Positions 47,067-57,416 are shown, numbered from the stretch's first letter. The stretch: 64,000 nt of DNA from Acinetobacter kanungonis (GCF_009939195.1 NZ_JAACKC010000001.1:489665-553664); one strand, 5' to 3'. Numbers and translations: made by a program. The notes: generated by a model not told the origin, from the letters alone.

Positions 47067-47930
47067 ATGCAATCTCTCGTTTGTTATAAAACCCTTCCTG
47101 TTTGGAAGCACGACAGCATTCCCACCGCCTTTCAGCAACCCCACAACACCAAACAAGGGACTTGGGCAAAACTGCATATTCTGCAAGGTGAACTTGAGTT
47201 TGCTATGCTAAGCGAACAGGGTGAAGTCATATCAAATCATCATTTTAGCGTGACCGAACAGCCCCCTTTAATTGAACCTCAGGCTTGGCATCGTATCGTG
47301 GCATTTAGTGATGATATTGTATGCCAGCTCAGCTTCTATTGCCAAGCCGAGCAATTGTTCACCCAGAAATATCAACTCACTCCGACCCATTCAGAAATTT
47401 TAGCCGCTCAACCGTATTTGCACGGTGGAAAGGCACTTGATGTCGGCTGTGGTTCAGGGCGAAATGCCCTATTTTTAAGTCAGCATGGCTTTGAAGTGGA
47501 TGCTTGGGATGTGAATGAACAAAGCCTGCAACGCTTAGAACAAATTATTCAAGCTGAGAAAATCACCCATATTCATACCCAACTGCGGGATTTGAATCTA
47601 AATCAACACATTGAAGATCAATACGATTTCATCTATTGCACCGTCGTGATGATGTTCTTACAAGCAAGTACCGTTCCAGCGCTGATTGCACAAATGCAAC
47701 AAGCCACCAAATCAGGCGGATATAACTTGATTGTCTGTGCAATGGACAGTGAAGATTATCCAGCCCAGCCTGACTTCCCTTTCAGCTTCAAAGTGGGCGA
47801 GTTAAATGCACTTTATCAAGACTGGAATATTCTCAAATACAATGAAAATATCGGTGAACTGCACCGTACTGATGAACATGGACAGCGAATTAAACAGCGC
47901 TTTGCCACACTCTTTGCACAAAAGAAATGA
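47067..47930 (+). CDS. tehB: TehB-type SAM-dependent methyltransferase
   Basis: This 287-residue protein has an N-terminal cupin-like domain (about residues 1-95, with PVWKHDSIPTAFQ) fused to a methyltransferase. The latter shows LDVGCGSGRNALFL (124-137), followed by the acidic VDAWDVNEQSL and the DFIYCTVVMMFL block. The two-domain form matches the longer TehB of Haemophilus rather than the short E. coli form. TehB methylates tellurite and gives resistance when overexpressed; its normal role is unclear. No tehA is adjacent. AGGA precedes the ATG. Confidence 0.87.
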   Translation: MQSLVCYKTLPVWKHDSIPTAFQQPHNTKQGTWAKLHILQGELEFAMLSEQGEVISNHHFSVTEQPPLIEPQAWHRIVAFSDDIVCQLSFYCQAEQLFTQKYQLTPTHSEILAAQPYLHGGKALDVGCGSGRNALFLSQHGFEVDAWDVNEQSLQRLEQIIQAEKITHIHTQLRDLNLNQHIEDQYDFIYCTVVMMFLQASTVPALIAQMQQATKSGGYNLIVCAMDSEDYPAQPDFPFSFKVGELNALYQDWNILKYNENIGELHRTDEHGQRIKQRFATLFAQKK

Positions 47931-47955
47931 GGCTTAAATATGAATTTTTGCCCAT

Positions 47956-47984
47956 AAAAAAACCCGCCATCTGGCGGGTTTTTT
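47956..47984. terminator. Bidirectional terminator between tehB and cysN
   Basis: AACCCGCC and GGCGGGTT enclose an ATCT loop, flanked by A5 and T4 or longer, between convergent genes. Confidence 0.9.
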
Positions 47985-47995
47985 AGTATTGGATC

Positions 47996-49606
47996 TTATA
48001 AACGAACCAATTTCACGATTTGTTCTGCAAGCTCTTCAGCTTGTTCTGCAGTTAAGCTTACATCCGTTGCATCCGCAAGGTCAGTAATCACCACCACACC
48101 TGTTTCACGCAACAATGCCACTTGCTCAACGGTTAAACCAGCTTTCGCAATTGCTACCACACCTTGTTGAATCAACAAGCTTTCTAGGACTTGTGCTTGC
48201 TCTAGGGCTTTTGCTGTTACCGTTACTGTCGCAGGTTTTTGACCTAAACGTGCAGCACGATCTTCAGCAGAAACAGGGTTTGCATGTGCAGTCCATTCAA
48301 CCGCAGCTTCAACCATACCTGCACCAACCGTCACATTGCTTAAACGGTCAATAAAGATAAATGAACCTGTATAGCGGCTGTCTTGGTAGCGGTCAAACAC
48401 CACTGGTGCATCAAATTCAACCGTTAAGTCTGCAATCGCATTTAACTCTAACTGTTCAACTTGGGTATGCTCAAGCGTATTCACATTCACACGGAAATTA
48501 ATTGCCGTGACTTTTGCTGGAACCGTTTGCGTACCAATCTTAACGTTGTACAACTTGCCTTTTACCAGTGGCTGGTCATTCATCCAAACCACGGTCGCAC
48601 GTACACTACGTGATAAAGATGGCTCTTCACCCGCTTTTACTAGCACGTTACCACGAGAAATATCAATTTCATCGTTTAAGGTTAAAGTAACTGCCTGACC
48701 TGCAATCGCATGATCTAAGTTACCGTCATAAGTCACGATTTCTTTCACTGTCGACTTTTTACCTGAAGGTAATGCCACAATTTCATCGCCAACGTGTACT
48801 TCACCCAATGCGATTGTTCCACAGAAACCACGGAAATCGAGGTTTGGACGGTTAACATATTGCACAGGGAAACGAAATTCGCTCTTGCTTGAATCACGAG
48901 TAATTTCTACAGATTCCAAGATGCTCATCAAGGTTTGACCTTGATACCATGGTGTATTTGCAGAAGCGTTGACCACGTTATCGCCATTCAAAGCAGAAAT
49001 TGGCACAAACAGAATATTGCTTGGCTTGCGATCTAACTGGCTGACAAACTGTTGGTATTCTTCTTGAATTTCGCCAAAACGAGTTTCAGAGAATTCCACC
49101 AAGTCCATTTTGTTAATCGCAACAACAATGTTCTTAATACCCAACAAGCTTGCGATGTACGTATGACGACGTGTTTGAGTTTGTACACCATAACGTGCAT
49201 CAATCAAGATGATTGCAAGGTCAGCCGTAGACGCGCCTGTTGCCATGTTACGCGTATATTGCTCATGCCCTGGCGTATCCGCGATGATGAACTTACGTTT
49301 TTCTGTAGAGAAATAACGGTAAGCCACATCAATGGTAATGCCCTGCTCACGTTCTGCTTGCAGACCATCCACCAATAACGCAAGGTCAGGTGCATCACCC
49401 GTAGTGCCGACTTTTTTACTGTCGCGGGTTACCGCTTGTAATTGATCTTCATAGATCAATTTTGAATCATAGAGTAAACGTCCGATTAAAGTACTTTTAC
49501 CATCATCGACGTTACCGCACGTCAAAAAGCGTAATAAGTCTTTTTGTTCATGCTGTTTTAAGTAAGCCAAAATATCTTGGCTAATTAATTCTGATTGATG
49601 AGACAT
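47996..49606 (-). CDS. cysN: Sulfate adenylyltransferase subunit 1 (GTPase)
   Basis: This 536-residue GTPase couples GTP hydrolysis to formation of adenylyl sulfate. EF-Tu-like motifs are visible: G1 [10 protein letters not shown]3 [12 protein letters not shown] and G4 NKMDLV. Domains 2 and 3 follow. After about residue 470 there is an extension of about 60 residues (from [20 protein letters not shown] to VKLVRL) that E. coli CysN lacks. It is too short for an APS kinase and has no second Walker A. It is cotranscribed after cysD. No cysC is nearby. Confidence 0.95.
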   Translation of the reverse strand: MSHQSELISQDILAYLKQHEQKDLLRFLTCGNVDDGKSTLIGRLLYDSKLIYEDQLQAVTRDSKKVGTTGDAPDLALLVDGLQAEREQGITIDVAYRYFSTEKRKFIIADTPGHEQYTRNMATGASTADLAIILIDARYGVQTQTRRHTYIASLLGIKNIVVAINKMDLVEFSETRFGEIQEEYQQFVSQLDRKPSNILFVPISALNGDNVVNASANTPWYQGQTLMSILESVEITRDSSKSEFRFPVQYVNRPNLDFRGFCGTIALGEVHVGDEIVALPSGKKSTVKEIVTYDGNLDHAIAGQAVTLTLNDEIDISRGNVLVKAGEEPSLSRSVRATVVWMNDQPLVKGKLYNVKIGTQTVPAKVTAINFRVNVNTLEHTQVEQLELNAIADLTVEFDAPVVFDRYQDSRYTGSFIFIDRLSNVTVGAGMVEAAVEWTAHANPVSAEDRAARLGQKPATVTVTAKALEQAQVLESLLIQQGVVAIAKAGLTVEQVALLRETGVVVITDLADATDVSLTAEQAEELAEQIVKLVRL

Positions 49607-49651
49607 TGCTCAAACTCCACAAATGCTTTGAAACCGAATGCTGAGTAACGC

Positions 49652-50566
49652 TTAGAAATAGCCTTCTTGCTTTTTCTTTTCCATAGAGCCAGCTTCATCA
49701 TGGTCAATCATACGACCTTGACGTTCTGAGCTTGTCGCGAGCAACATTTCTTGAATAATTTCAGGTAAGGTATTCGCTTCTGACTCGACTGCACCTGTTA
49801 ATGGGTAACAGCCTAAAGTACGGAAACGTACCGATTTCATTTGTGGAACTTCACCTTCGTGCAAACGCATACGTTCATCATCAACCATGATGAGTGTACC
49901 GCTACGTTCAACCACTGGACGTTCAGCAGCAAAGTACAATGGAACAATTGGAATCTGCTCCAAATAGATGTACTGCCAGATGTCTAACTCTGTCCAGTTT
50001 GATAATGGGAACACGCGAATACTTTCGCCTTTGTTCACTTTACCGTTATATAAATTCCATAATTCTGGACGTTGGTTTTTAGGATCCCAACGGTGTTTAT
50101 TATCACGGAAAGAATACACACGCTCTTTGGCACGAGATTTTTCTTCGTCACGACGTGCACCACCAAAAGCAGCATCAAAACCATACTTATCCAGTGCTTG
50201 TTTTAAGCCCTGAGTTTTCATGATATCCGTATATTTTGAACTACCGTGATCGAATGGATTAATGCCCGCATCACGACCTTCTTTGTTTTGATGAACGATC
50301 AAATCAAAGCCATGGGTTTTCGCCATGTTGTCACGGAATTGGATCATTTCCTTGAATTTCCAACCTGTATCTACATGCAGTAGCGGGAATGGAAGCTTGG
50401 CAGGATAAAACGCTTTCAAGGCAAGATGCAGCATTACAGCTGAGTCTTTACCAATAGAATATAACATTACCGGATTTTCGAATTCGGCAGCTACTTCACG
50501 AATAATGTGAATACTCTCAGCTTCAAGCTGTTTAAGATGAGTAAGTCTTTCCTCATTTATTGACAT
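49652..50566 (-). CDS. cysD: Sulfate adenylyltransferase subunit 2
   Basis: This 304-residue subunit carries out adenylylation of sulfate with ATP, the first step of sulfate assimilation. The PP-loop is [17 protein letters not shown], and the conserved [15 protein letters not shown] is present. I start at [10 protein letters not shown] (50566) instead of a GTG three codons upstream. It precedes cysN by 45 bases. Confidence 0.96.
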   Translation of the reverse strand: MSINEERLTHLKQLEAESIHIIREVAAEFENPVMLYSIGKDSAVMLHLALKAFYPAKLPFPLLHVDTGWKFKEMIQFRDNMAKTHGFDLIVHQNKEGRDAGINPFDHGSSKYTDIMKTQGLKQALDKYGFDAAFGGARRDEEKSRAKERVYSFRDNKHRWDPKNQRPELWNLYNGKVNKGESIRVFPLSNWTELDIWQYIYLEQIPIVPLYFAAERPVVERSGTLIMVDDERMRLHEGEVPQMKSVRFRTLGCYPLTGAVESEANTLPEIIQEMLLATSSERQGRMIDHDEAGSMEKKKQEGYF

Positions 50567-50693
50567 CGACAACACCGATTACTAATTCGTGCTTATTACA
50601 CATTCAACAATTGATATTCATTATAGAGATTTACTATTCACAGTTATTGCTTGTTTTATTATATTGATATGCAAAATTATCATATAAAGCATA

Positions 50694-50712
50694 ACTAATA
50701 ATAAGTATTAGT
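50694..50712. promoter_or_regulatory. Inverted repeat upstream of cysD
   Basis: ACTAATA and TATTAGT are perfect reverse complements around a five-base spacer, about 130 bases upstream of cysD. The T-N11-A geometry fits a LysR-type operator such as that of CysB. That assignment is inference. Confidence 0.45.
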
Positions 50713-50774
50713 TTTCAAGCTATAGTGAATCTCTACCCTTTCAAATGGATTGTAAAATCTGGGAAGATTTTAGC

Positions 50775-50987
50775 CTATTCACTTTTTGCTTGCGATGCAG
50801 CTTCGCGCTGTTGTCTTAATTCAACTCGCTTTTGAATTTCTGCACGCTCTAGATCATATTGCTTTTTATTCTCTGCATCACTTTTAGCCGCTAAAAGTGC
50901 CATTCCGAGAATAAACACTGGAATGAGCAGCCCAAATGCCATGAGTTTCCAAGGCATCGGTTTTTTATTCACTTCAGGTTGGTTCAT
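50775..50987 (-). CDS. Small single-helix membrane protein
   Basis: This 70-residue protein has one transmembrane helix (about residues 12-32, KLMAFGLLIPVFILGMALLA). A highly charged helical tail rich in Glu, Lys, Arg and Gln (YDLERAEIQKRVELRQQREA) could form a coiled coil. I start at MNQPEVNKKP; the longer frame upstream runs through the neighbouring terminator. No named family is recognised. Confidence 0.65.
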   Translation of the reverse strand: MNQPEVNKKPMPWKLMAFGLLIPVFILGMALLAAKSDAENKKQYDLERAEIQKRVELRQQREAASQAKSE

Positions 50988-51036
50988 ACGCAATAACTCA
51001 AATCTAATATCTTTTAAACGCGCAACAATATAACAA

Positions 51037-51067
51037 AAAAGAGCCTCAATGATGAGACTCTTTTTCA
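51037..51067 (-). terminator. Terminator of the lipase gene
   Basis: GAGxCTCA and TGAGxCTC pair with one internal mismatch, flanked by A6 and T5, 24 bases after the stop at 51091. Confidence 0.75.
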
Positions 51068-51090
51068 ACCAAGTAATTTCTTATAAGAAC

Positions 51091-52422
51091 TTAAAAATTA
51101 CCCGTACATTGAGGGTTTGAGCTTGCATCCAATATTGATGAATCTGGTGTCACATTGGTTTTGGCAGGCATATTCGCTTGAATAAAACTATAGACTTCTT
51201 GATTGCGGCAGACAATCGCTTGCGTATGAGAAGCACCGATCACTGGATCGAGAGTGACGCTTGGCGAACCCAATGCCTGTAAATTCTCAACCAATGCCTT
51301 GGTAATAGGATAAGGAACATTGGTATCCGCAGTACCTTGCACGACATACACAGGTTTATCAATGCGTTTCGTTGCAGGCTGGTTATTAACCAAGAACTTT
51401 TGTACTGTTTCATTTGTCGCAAAAACCGTACTGTCTAAACCTGGATAATCCATGACTTTCTGATCAGGATTATCTGTCAGATACTGAATGATATCTGCTT
51501 TGAACTTTTCAATTAAGCTAAGGCTGGCATCATTTTCATTATCCAGACATAGTCCATTATCCCCTGTTGTACCTTCTGCATATTCAGAAAGTGATTTTGC
51601 CCGAGATTGGAAAATATCCTGATAATTGAAACGCGGCTCATACGCTTTAATACCAACGCCAGTTAAAGCCGCATATGCCAACAAGGTGGCATAGGTATCA
51701 ACCGATGTACGGTATGCCAAAGGAACATTTGCAGCAATTTCTTGTGCCTCGATGTTCGCCAAGGCAGCAGGTGCAACTTCTAAAATAATTTTACCTAAAC
51801 TTGAAGCTGGAGCTCCTGCAACAGCACCTTTATAACTTGCATCAGTATTTGCATATTCTGCCGTCCCCAAAGAAGCATGTCCGCCTTGCGATTGTCCGAC
51901 TGACATCCAATCACCATTCAGTTGTTTTCCATAATGGTCCTTGGCTGCCTGTACGGCAGATAAAGCTGATTTAGCTGCACTCGATAAATTGAGATATGGG
52001 TGAATCCCAGGTGTTCCTAGTCCCTCATAGTCTGGTGCCACAATCACATATCCTGCGGCCAACAGACTTTCTGCTAAAATTTTGAAACGCGGATGAATCA
52101 AGTTATTACTTGGGGCACAACTATCTCCAACACCCACCGTTCCATGTTCCCAAACAACCATCCGATAACCATCTGCAGGTTGAGTAACTTTAGGAAATAA
52201 AACCATCGCTGTTGCTTGTGCTGTCTGTCCCTGTACATTTTGCATGTTATAGGTCATGACTTTTATCGAGGCGGCAGCATCTACAATATCTTTGGAATAT
52301 ACACTTTCAGAAACATAAGTTTGCTGCTGAGCTGCTGGGGTATCATCATCGTCATGACAGGCTGTTAAAAATAGACTAGAAAATGCAAATGTCAGTGCCA
52401 ACGCTATTTTTGTGCGCTTCAT
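51091..52422 (-). CDS. Lipidated or secreted lipase/esterase, alpha/beta-hydrolase fold
   Basis: This 443-residue exported protein has a lipobox-like cleavage site (LFLTAC, Cys22) followed by an acidic linker. It resembles the secretory lipase family: an oxyanion region at VVWEHGTVGVGDSCAPS, a nucleophile elbow GQSQGGHASLG, an acid in QGTADTNVPYP and a His in IGASHTQAIVC. Cysteines in DNGLCLDN and at the end (PQCTGNF) could form disulfides. It probably hydrolyses esters at the envelope or outside. It is a single-gene unit. Confidence 0.83.
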   Translation of the reverse strand: MKRTKIALALTFAFSSLFLTACHDDDDTPAAQQQTYVSESVYSKDIVDAAASIKVMTYNMQNVQGQTAQATAMVLFPKVTQPADGYRMVVWEHGTVGVGDSCAPSNNLIHPRFKILAESLLAAGYVIVAPDYEGLGTPGIHPYLNLSSAAKSALSAVQAAKDHYGKQLNGDWMSVGQSQGGHASLGTAEYANTDASYKGAVAGAPASSLGKIILEVAPAALANIEAQEIAANVPLAYRTSVDTYATLLAYAALTGVGIKAYEPRFNYQDIFQSRAKSLSEYAEGTTGDNGLCLDNENDASLSLIEKFKADIIQYLTDNPDQKVMDYPGLDSTVFATNETVQKFLVNNQPATKRIDKPVYVVQGTADTNVPYPITKALVENLQALGSPSVTLDPVIGASHTQAIVCRNQEVYSFIQANMPAKTNVTPDSSILDASSNPQCTGNF

Positions 52423-52484
52423 AAAATGTCCTTTTTATGTTTGTTGTTGTATGCACGAAACTACATGCCAATTCATTAAGGCAT

Positions 52485-52513
52485 AAAAAAAGTGCCCTGT
52501 ATAGGACACTCTT
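52485..52513 (-). terminator. Terminator of ubiCA
   Basis: GTGTCC and GGGCAC pair on the minus strand with a TATACA loop, followed by T7, 17 bases after the ubiA stop. Confidence 0.75.
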
Positions 52514-52529
52514 TAACCGCATAGTCATT

Positions 52530-53411
52530 TTAAACAATTAATTCTAAAAAGATTCCTGCAAAAATAAGCATTCCCACCCAGCGATTGTGACGAAATGCCC
52601 AAAAACAAATTTGCGGATTACGATCTTTGGTTTTGATTGCTTGATAAATAAAATCAGCAGCAACAAGTAGCAATGCTAACAAACCGAATGGCATCAATAG
52701 CTGTTCTAAATACAAAGCACCGCCAATTAGCACCAAACTCAACACCTGCAATAACCCGATGATCTGAACATCATATCGTCCGAATAAGATTGCCGTGGAT
52801 TTCACCCCAATTTTTAAATCATATTCACGGTCGGTAATCGCATATTGGGTATCATACGCCACGGTCCACGCCAAATTACCAAAATACAGTAACCAACAAG
52901 TTAAATCTGGTGTTACCCCCACTGCGGTATAACCCATTGGAATTGACCAAGAGAATGCTGCACCCAGAAACACCTGTGGTAAATGAGTGTAGCGTTTCAT
53001 GAATGGATAAATAAAGGCGAGAAACAAGGCACCAAAAGACCAGTAAAAGGTCTCTATCGGCAAAAAGAACAACATGCAGGCACTGGCTAAAACCAAGACC
53101 AAAAACACGTAAACTGCTTCTTTGGCACTAATAATGCCTGTCGCTAAAGGGCGCGTCTTGGTACGCTCGACATGCGCATCAACTTTGCGATCTGCAAAAT
53201 CATTAATTGCGCACCCTGCCGCACGCATGAAAATGGTGCCCAAAATCATGGGAATTAAAATCCCCAAACTCGGTATTCCCTTATTGGCAATCCACATTGC
53301 CCACATGGTTGGCCAGAACACCAATTCCGTACCAATCGGTTTATCAAAGCGACATAAATAATAATAAGCTTCTAAGCGTTCACGCCAAGTAATCTGTTGC
53401 ACCGTAGCCAT
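52530..53411 (-). CDS. ubiA: 4-hydroxybenzoate polyprenyltransferase
   Basis: This 293-residue inner-membrane enzyme attaches a polyprenyl chain to 4-hydroxybenzoate. Both Asp-rich motifs for Mg and diphosphate binding are clear: NDFADRKVD and [12 protein letters not shown]. Eight to nine helices are predicted. It follows ubiC by 18 bases, so the two first committed steps of ubiquinone synthesis share one transcript. Confidence 0.95.
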   Translation of the reverse strand: MATVQQITWRERLEAYYYLCRFDKPIGTELVFWPTMWAMWIANKGIPSLGILIPMILGTIFMRAAGCAINDFADRKVDAHVERTKTRPLATGIISAKEAVYVFLVLVLASACMLFFLPIETFYWSFGALFLAFIYPFMKRYTHLPQVFLGAAFSWSIPMGYTAVGVTPDLTCWLLYFGNLAWTVAYDTQYAITDREYDLKIGVKSTAILFGRYDVQIIGLLQVLSLVLIGGALYLEQLLMPFGLLALLLVAADFIYQAIKTKDRNPQICFWAFRHNRWVGMLIFAGIFLELIV

Positions 53412-53429
53412 GAAAATCCTTCAAAAATT

Positions 53430-53897
53430 TCACAATTTGGTTTTGCGAAGATATTGCTGAAATGCAGGTAAAAATGTTTCTTGCACTATAAATTTGCAAC
53501 CATGCCAAGTATAACAACTTTGTCGTGTCCACCCCTCATCCAGCAAAATTACGCGACGCTCGCATTTCGGCTCAGTCCGATCAAACAAGAACCAACCAAT
53601 TGGTTTAGCACCAATATGCTTAAAGATTCTGGCACGGCGCTGCAAACTTTGAATCGGGAAAATGCTTTTTGCTTTGACCCAAGGCTGAGATTCACAACCA
53701 TATAGATAACTTTCACGTACCCATGAAATGTGATGCAAAGGTTCTTGCATCCATGTCGCATCGATAAAATTCAATCGCTGAAAATGCTCTTTGACAAGCT
53801 TAACGCTAAACTGTCCATCCGCAACATCGGTTAACTGCTGGGTTAATGAACCCGAAGCATGCAGCCATGTTTTCAGTTCCGCTGGAATTTGCTGCAT
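53430..53897 (-). CDS. ubiC: Chorismate lyase
   Basis: This 155-residue enzyme converts chorismate to 4-hydroxybenzoate and pyruvate, the entry into ubiquinone synthesis. WVRESYLYGCESQPWVKAKS and the block ARIFKHIGAKPIGWFLF are typical of UbiC. The position directly upstream of ubiA supports the call. The length is slightly below that of E. coli (about 165). Confidence 0.9.
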   Translation of the reverse strand: MQQIPAELKTWLHASGSLTQQLTDVADGQFSVKLVKEHFQRLNFIDATWMQEPLHHISWVRESYLYGCESQPWVKAKSIFPIQSLQRRARIFKHIGAKPIGWFLFDRTEPKCERRVILLDEGWTRQSCYTWHGCKFIVQETFLPAFQQYLRKTKL

Positions 53898-53965
53898 AAA
53901 TTTACCTACGCAATCGCTCTGTATAACTGATTCACATTGATCTAACTGATTTTAAGAATGATGCT

Positions 53966-54241
53966 TTAACCATTATCTGTTTTTGCAATAATTTCAAATT
54001 GACCATTGGGCAGTTTTTGCAAAATAAAACCTTCCGCACTGATATAAAAGCTTTGGGGATAAGCATAGTCCAAAGCCATTTCAGGACTCTTAAGACCTAA
54101 AAACTCAACCTGCTTATAACCTTCAGGTGTCCTTGCGACTTCGACATAGACCACAGGTGAAAAATTTAATTTAAACCCTTTGCTGTGATCTTTTGCATCG
54201 ACCCAAGGATAAAAGCCTGTTTGTTTTTTCCGCTGTGCCAT
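53966..54241 (-). CDS. Uncharacterised small protein
   Basis: This protein of about 91 residues is likely soluble and strand-rich. It begins MAQRKKQTGFYPWVDAKD and contains VVYVEVARTPEGYKQVEF and AEGFILQKLPNGQFEIIA, with no known motif. I prefer ATG 54241; an upstream ATG at 54274 lies beside the glnA terminator. Neither has a good ribosome site. It is 69 bases upstream of ubiC on the same strand. The function is unknown. Confidence 0.6.
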   Translation of the reverse strand: MAQRKKQTGFYPWVDAKDHSKGFKLNFSPVVYVEVARTPEGYKQVEFLGLKSPEMALDYAYPQSFYISAEGFILQKLPNGQFEIIAKTDNG

Positions 54242-54280
54242 AATTTTGAAGACTAAATTTCTATGTGCAGCCATGATACA

Positions 54281-54309
54281 AAAAAAACCCGCACAAGGCG
54301 GGTTTTTTT
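54281..54309 (-). terminator. Terminator of glnA
   Basis: ACCCGC and GCGGGT with long A7 and T7 flanks, 22 bases after the glnA stop. Confidence 0.88.
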
Positions 54310-54331
54310 ACAGTCATTCTTCTCGAAAGAA

Positions 54332-55747
54332 TTACAAGCTGTAGTACATGTCGAATTCAACTGGGTGAGTAGTCGTGTTAAGACGACGTACATCTTCAGT
54401 TTTAAGTTCGATGTAGGCATCAAGCATTTCTTTAGTGAATACACCGCCTTTTAATAAGAACTCGTGATCCGCTTGAAGTGCTTCAAGCGCCATGTCTAGG
54501 CTATGAGCAACTGTAGGGATTTTTGCTTCTTCTTCAGGAGGAAGGTCATACAAGTTCTTGTCAGCAGCTTCACCTGGGTGAATCTTGTTTTGAATACCGT
54601 CGATACCCGCCATTAACAATGCAGCGAAACCTAAGTACGGGTTCATCATTGGATCTGGGAAACGAGCTTCGATACGCTTGCCTTTAGGGCTAGAAACGTA
54701 AGGAATACGGATAGAAGCAGAACGGTTACGCGCTGAGTAAGCAAGCATAATTGGTGCTTCGAAGTGTGGTACTAAACGCTTGTACGAGTTTGTAGAAGGG
54801 TTAGTAATTGCATTCAATGCACGAGCGTGCTTGATCACACCACCAATGAAGTAAAGCGCCATTTCAGAAAGACCAGCGTATTCATCACCAGCGAACAAGT
54901 TCTTGCCATCTTTAGAGATCGACATGTGAACGTGCATACCTGAACCGTTATCACCAACCATTGGTTTAGGCATAAACGTTGCAGTTTTAGCATATTGGTG
55001 TGCAACGTTCCAAACCGCATATTTAAACTGTTGTACTTCGTCAGCTTTACGAACCATCGTGTTGAAGCTTACACCAATTTCTAATTGGCAAGATGCAACT
55101 TCGTGGTGATGTACTTCTACACGACCTGGACCCATGATGTCTTCGATCTTGTTACACATCTCAGCACGCATGTCTTGAGAAGAGTCAACTGGAGGAACTG
55201 GGAAGTAACCGCCTTTAACACGTGGACGGTGACCAGAGTTACCAGCTTCGTAATCTTTGCCAGTAGACCAAGCAGCTTCTTCAGCGATTAATGTATGACG
55301 AGCGCCAGACATATCGATGTCCCACTTCACTTCGTCAAATACAAAGAATTCTGGTTCTGGACCAAAGAATGCAGTATCACCAATACCTGTAGATTTTAGG
55401 TATTCTTCTGCACGGCGAGCGATAGAACGTGGGTCACGGTCATAACCTTGACCTGTTGATGGCTCAATAACGTCACAAGTAACAACTACTGTAGGCTCAG
55501 CGAAGAACGGGTCGAGAAAACCAGTTTCAGCATCTGGGCGTAAAATCATGTCAGACGCTTCGATACCTTTCCAACCAGCAATTGAAGAACCGTCAAACAT
55601 TTTACCGTCTTCAAATGTATCTTCATCAATTGTATCTGCTGGGTAAGTTACGTGTTGTTCCTTACCTTTAGTATCAGTAAAGCGGAAATCGACCCATTTT
55701 GCGCCACTTTCTTGGATGAGTTGAAGGACCTTGTTCGCCATGCTCAT
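54332..55747 (-). CDS. glnA: Glutamine synthetase, type I
   Basis: This 471-residue dodecameric enzyme makes glutamine from glutamate, ammonia and ATP. Markers are [56 protein letters not shown], the ATP-binding [10 protein letters not shown] and the adenylylation tyrosine in NLYDLPPEE, so activity is probably regulated by GlnE. I use the ATG at 55747; an ATG two codons later is possible. A sigma-54 promoter lies 50 bases upstream of the start. The first base of its transcript is predicted near 55797. Confidence 0.97.
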   Translation of the reverse strand: MSMANKVLQLIQESGAKWVDFRFTDTKGKEQHVTYPADTIDEDTFEDGKMFDGSSIAGWKGIEASDMILRPDAETGFLDPFFAEPTVVVTCDVIEPSTGQGYDRDPRSIARRAEEYLKSTGIGDTAFFGPEPEFFVFDEVKWDIDMSGARHTLIAEEAAWSTGKDYEAGNSGHRPRVKGGYFPVPPVDSSQDMRAEMCNKIEDIMGPGRVEVHHHEVASCQLEIGVSFNTMVRKADEVQQFKYAVWNVAHQYAKTATFMPKPMVGDNGSGMHVHMSISKDGKNLFAGDEYAGLSEMALYFIGGVIKHARALNAITNPSTNSYKRLVPHFEAPIMLAYSARNRSASIRIPYVSSPKGKRIEARFPDPMMNPYLGFAALLMAGIDGIQNKIHPGEAADKNLYDLPPEEEAKIPTVAHSLDMALEALQADHEFLLKGGVFTKEMLDAYIELKTEDVRRLNTTTHPVEFDMYYSL

Positions 55748-55807
55748 TTTGCTCCGATGATTTTTTGTTGCACCTGTGAAGTGCGTGTTAGTAGTTGGCA
55801 GTTATAA

Positions 55808-55824
55808 AGCAATTCTCATACCAA
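55808..55824 (-). promoter_or_regulatory. Sigma-54 promoter of glnA
   Basis: Read on the minus strand, TTGGTATGAGAATTGCT fits the -24/-12 consensus, with GG and GC exactly 12 bases apart and the full TTGC. It points at glnA. Confidence 0.7.
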
Positions 55825-56570
55825 CTTTGTAAAAGCAAAGCTAAAACATTGAATTATTTATCAGAATGCAAGATTTATAAACTTTGCTTTGAACCTATTA
55901 TACTGTTAGAAAATTGAAATGCACCATATTCAAACATTTTCATTTTCACGTTTAAAACTATCACACAAAAAGATCCAAAAGAGTGCATTTTTAGGTAAAT
56001 GATATAATGCAGTGCATTTTTTCAGGGAAGTTTTAACTTTTTATATTGGTTTTATGATGATCATTTTCATCATTTATCAATAAAACTTATCCATTATATA
56101 AAATTTGATTTTTTTCCTGCTTCTGCTCAAGACTTTTGATGCAATTCACACCGTCTTAGGCAAAAAGCCTCATTTAAAAGTAGGAATCATCGTAAAAACT
56201 TGCACCACTTTATTGCTATGCATTGATGCTCCTGTGATGGCTTATCTGTTTACTATAAAAGTCTGATCTCGAAAGACATCATTACCAATAAAACCAATAA
56301 TCTTAAATCCCTAAAAATTCGTTACATTTATAGACAAGCTGATTATTTTGACCAATACTACAACAAACTTTGATCAATCAAGGTGTATAAAAATACAACA
56401 CAGTAAGAATAAAGGTAGGACAACAACGACACTCTACAAACTCAAGTTGTAATCAAACCATCAGAACCCTTTAAGACTTCATCAACAATAACACTGATCC
56501 TGCTTTTCTAAATCTCAACATTAATGCATAGAGAAGATAGAAATAGAGGCAAATCGACCCGAGGTAGAAT
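55825..56570. other. Long noncoding region between glnA and the outer-membrane gene
   Basis: About 750 AT-rich bases. It contains the NtrC-like half-site, the palindrome at 56006-56018 and a weak hairpin near 56155-56175 (TAGGC and GCCTCA around AAAA). No protein gene or tRNA is apparent. The length is unusual for this compact sequence and leaves room for an unannotated RNA. Confidence 0.5.
55920..55936 (-). promoter_or_regulatory. Candidate NtrC half-site upstream of glnA
   Basis: The minus strand reads TGTTTGAATATGGTGCA, with a perfect TGGTGCA half and a degenerate partner. Its centre is about 130 bases upstream of the predicted start, a normal enhancer distance. A perfect palindrome AATGCAGTGCATT lies further out at 56006-56018. 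Confidence 0.45.
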
Positions 56571-57362
56571 ATGAAAAAAAGTGTGTGTTTCGGTTTTTGT
56601 TCTCTCTTTGCTGCAACCAGCTCTGCTGCGGATACAGCAGATCTAGCTAAACAGTTGTCAAACCCTGTCGCGGCGATGATCAGTGTCCCTTTTCAGTTCA
56701 ATTACGATGAAAATATAGGGGCGAATGAAGACATCGAGCGCTATCAACTCAATATTCAGCCCGTTGTTCCTATTAGTTTAAATGAAGACTGGAATCTGAT
56801 TTCACGTACGGTACTGCCAGTTGTGGTTCAAACCTATGGCGATAGTGCGAAAGATGATGACTGGGGCACGGGTGATACCGTACAAAGTTTATTTTTATCG
56901 CCTAAAGAGCCTGGACCTGGTGGGATTATTTGGGGTTTTGGTCCTGCGATGCTCTTGCCTACAGCATCTGAAAAAACCTTGGGTGCAGATCAATGGGGAC
57001 TTGGTCCAACAGGTGTGGTATTGAAACAAATGAATGGCTGGACATTTGGTGCACTCGCCAATCATATTTGGGCGGTCGAACATAAAGACAATGCTGAGGG
57101 TGTGAGCAGTACATTCGTACAACCCTTTATCACGTACACCTATCCAAACAGTGTGACCATTGCACTAAACAGTGAAGCCACTTATGACTGGAACAGTGAA
57201 GATTCTACAATTCCGATTAACTTGAATGTCACCAAAATTGTAAATCTGTGTGGACAACTGATTAGTGTCGGTGGCGGTGTGCGTTACTGGGCTGAAGACA
57301 CTACAGGTAGTGCGAAGGACTGGGGTGGACGCTTACAAGCGACCTTTATTTTCCCGAAATAA
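56571..57362 (+). CDS. Outer-membrane beta-barrel, phenol-degradation transporter-like family
   Basis: This 263-residue exported protein has a signal peptide (MKKSVCFGFCSLFAATSSAA). The mature part has alternating strands with conserved polar turns, for example WGTGDTVQSLFLSP and IIWGFGPAMLLPTAS, and a terminal strand ending in Phe-Pro-Lys. It resembles the MetA-pathway phenol-degradation outer-membrane family (PF13557). GAGG precedes the ATG. No catabolic genes are adjacent, so the substrate is unknown. Confidence 0.78.
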   Translation: MKKSVCFGFCSLFAATSSAADTADLAKQLSNPVAAMISVPFQFNYDENIGANEDIERYQLNIQPVVPISLNEDWNLISRTVLPVVVQTYGDSAKDDDWGTGDTVQSLFLSPKEPGPGGIIWGFGPAMLLPTASEKTLGADQWGLGPTGVVLKQMNGWTFGALANHIWAVEHKDNAEGVSSTFVQPFITYTYPNSVTIALNSEATYDWNSEDSTIPINLNVTKIVNLCGQLISVGGGVRYWAEDTTGSAKDWGGRLQATFIFPK

Positions 57363-57386
57363 TCGCGCCCAGTTCTATATGCAGTG

Positions 57387-57415
57387 AAAAAGGAGATGTC
57401 ATCATCTCCTTTTTT
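57387..57415. terminator. Bidirectional terminator between the outer-membrane gene and yddG
   Basis: GGAGATG and CATCTCC pair around TCAT, flanked by A5 and T6, between convergent genes. Confidence 0.9.
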
Positions 57416-57416
57416 A

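Noticed and set aside
55795..55810. Sigma-54-like GG-N10-GC on the plus strand next to the glnA promoter
   Set aside because: It lacks TTGC at the -12 element and has no gene downstream for more than 700 bases.
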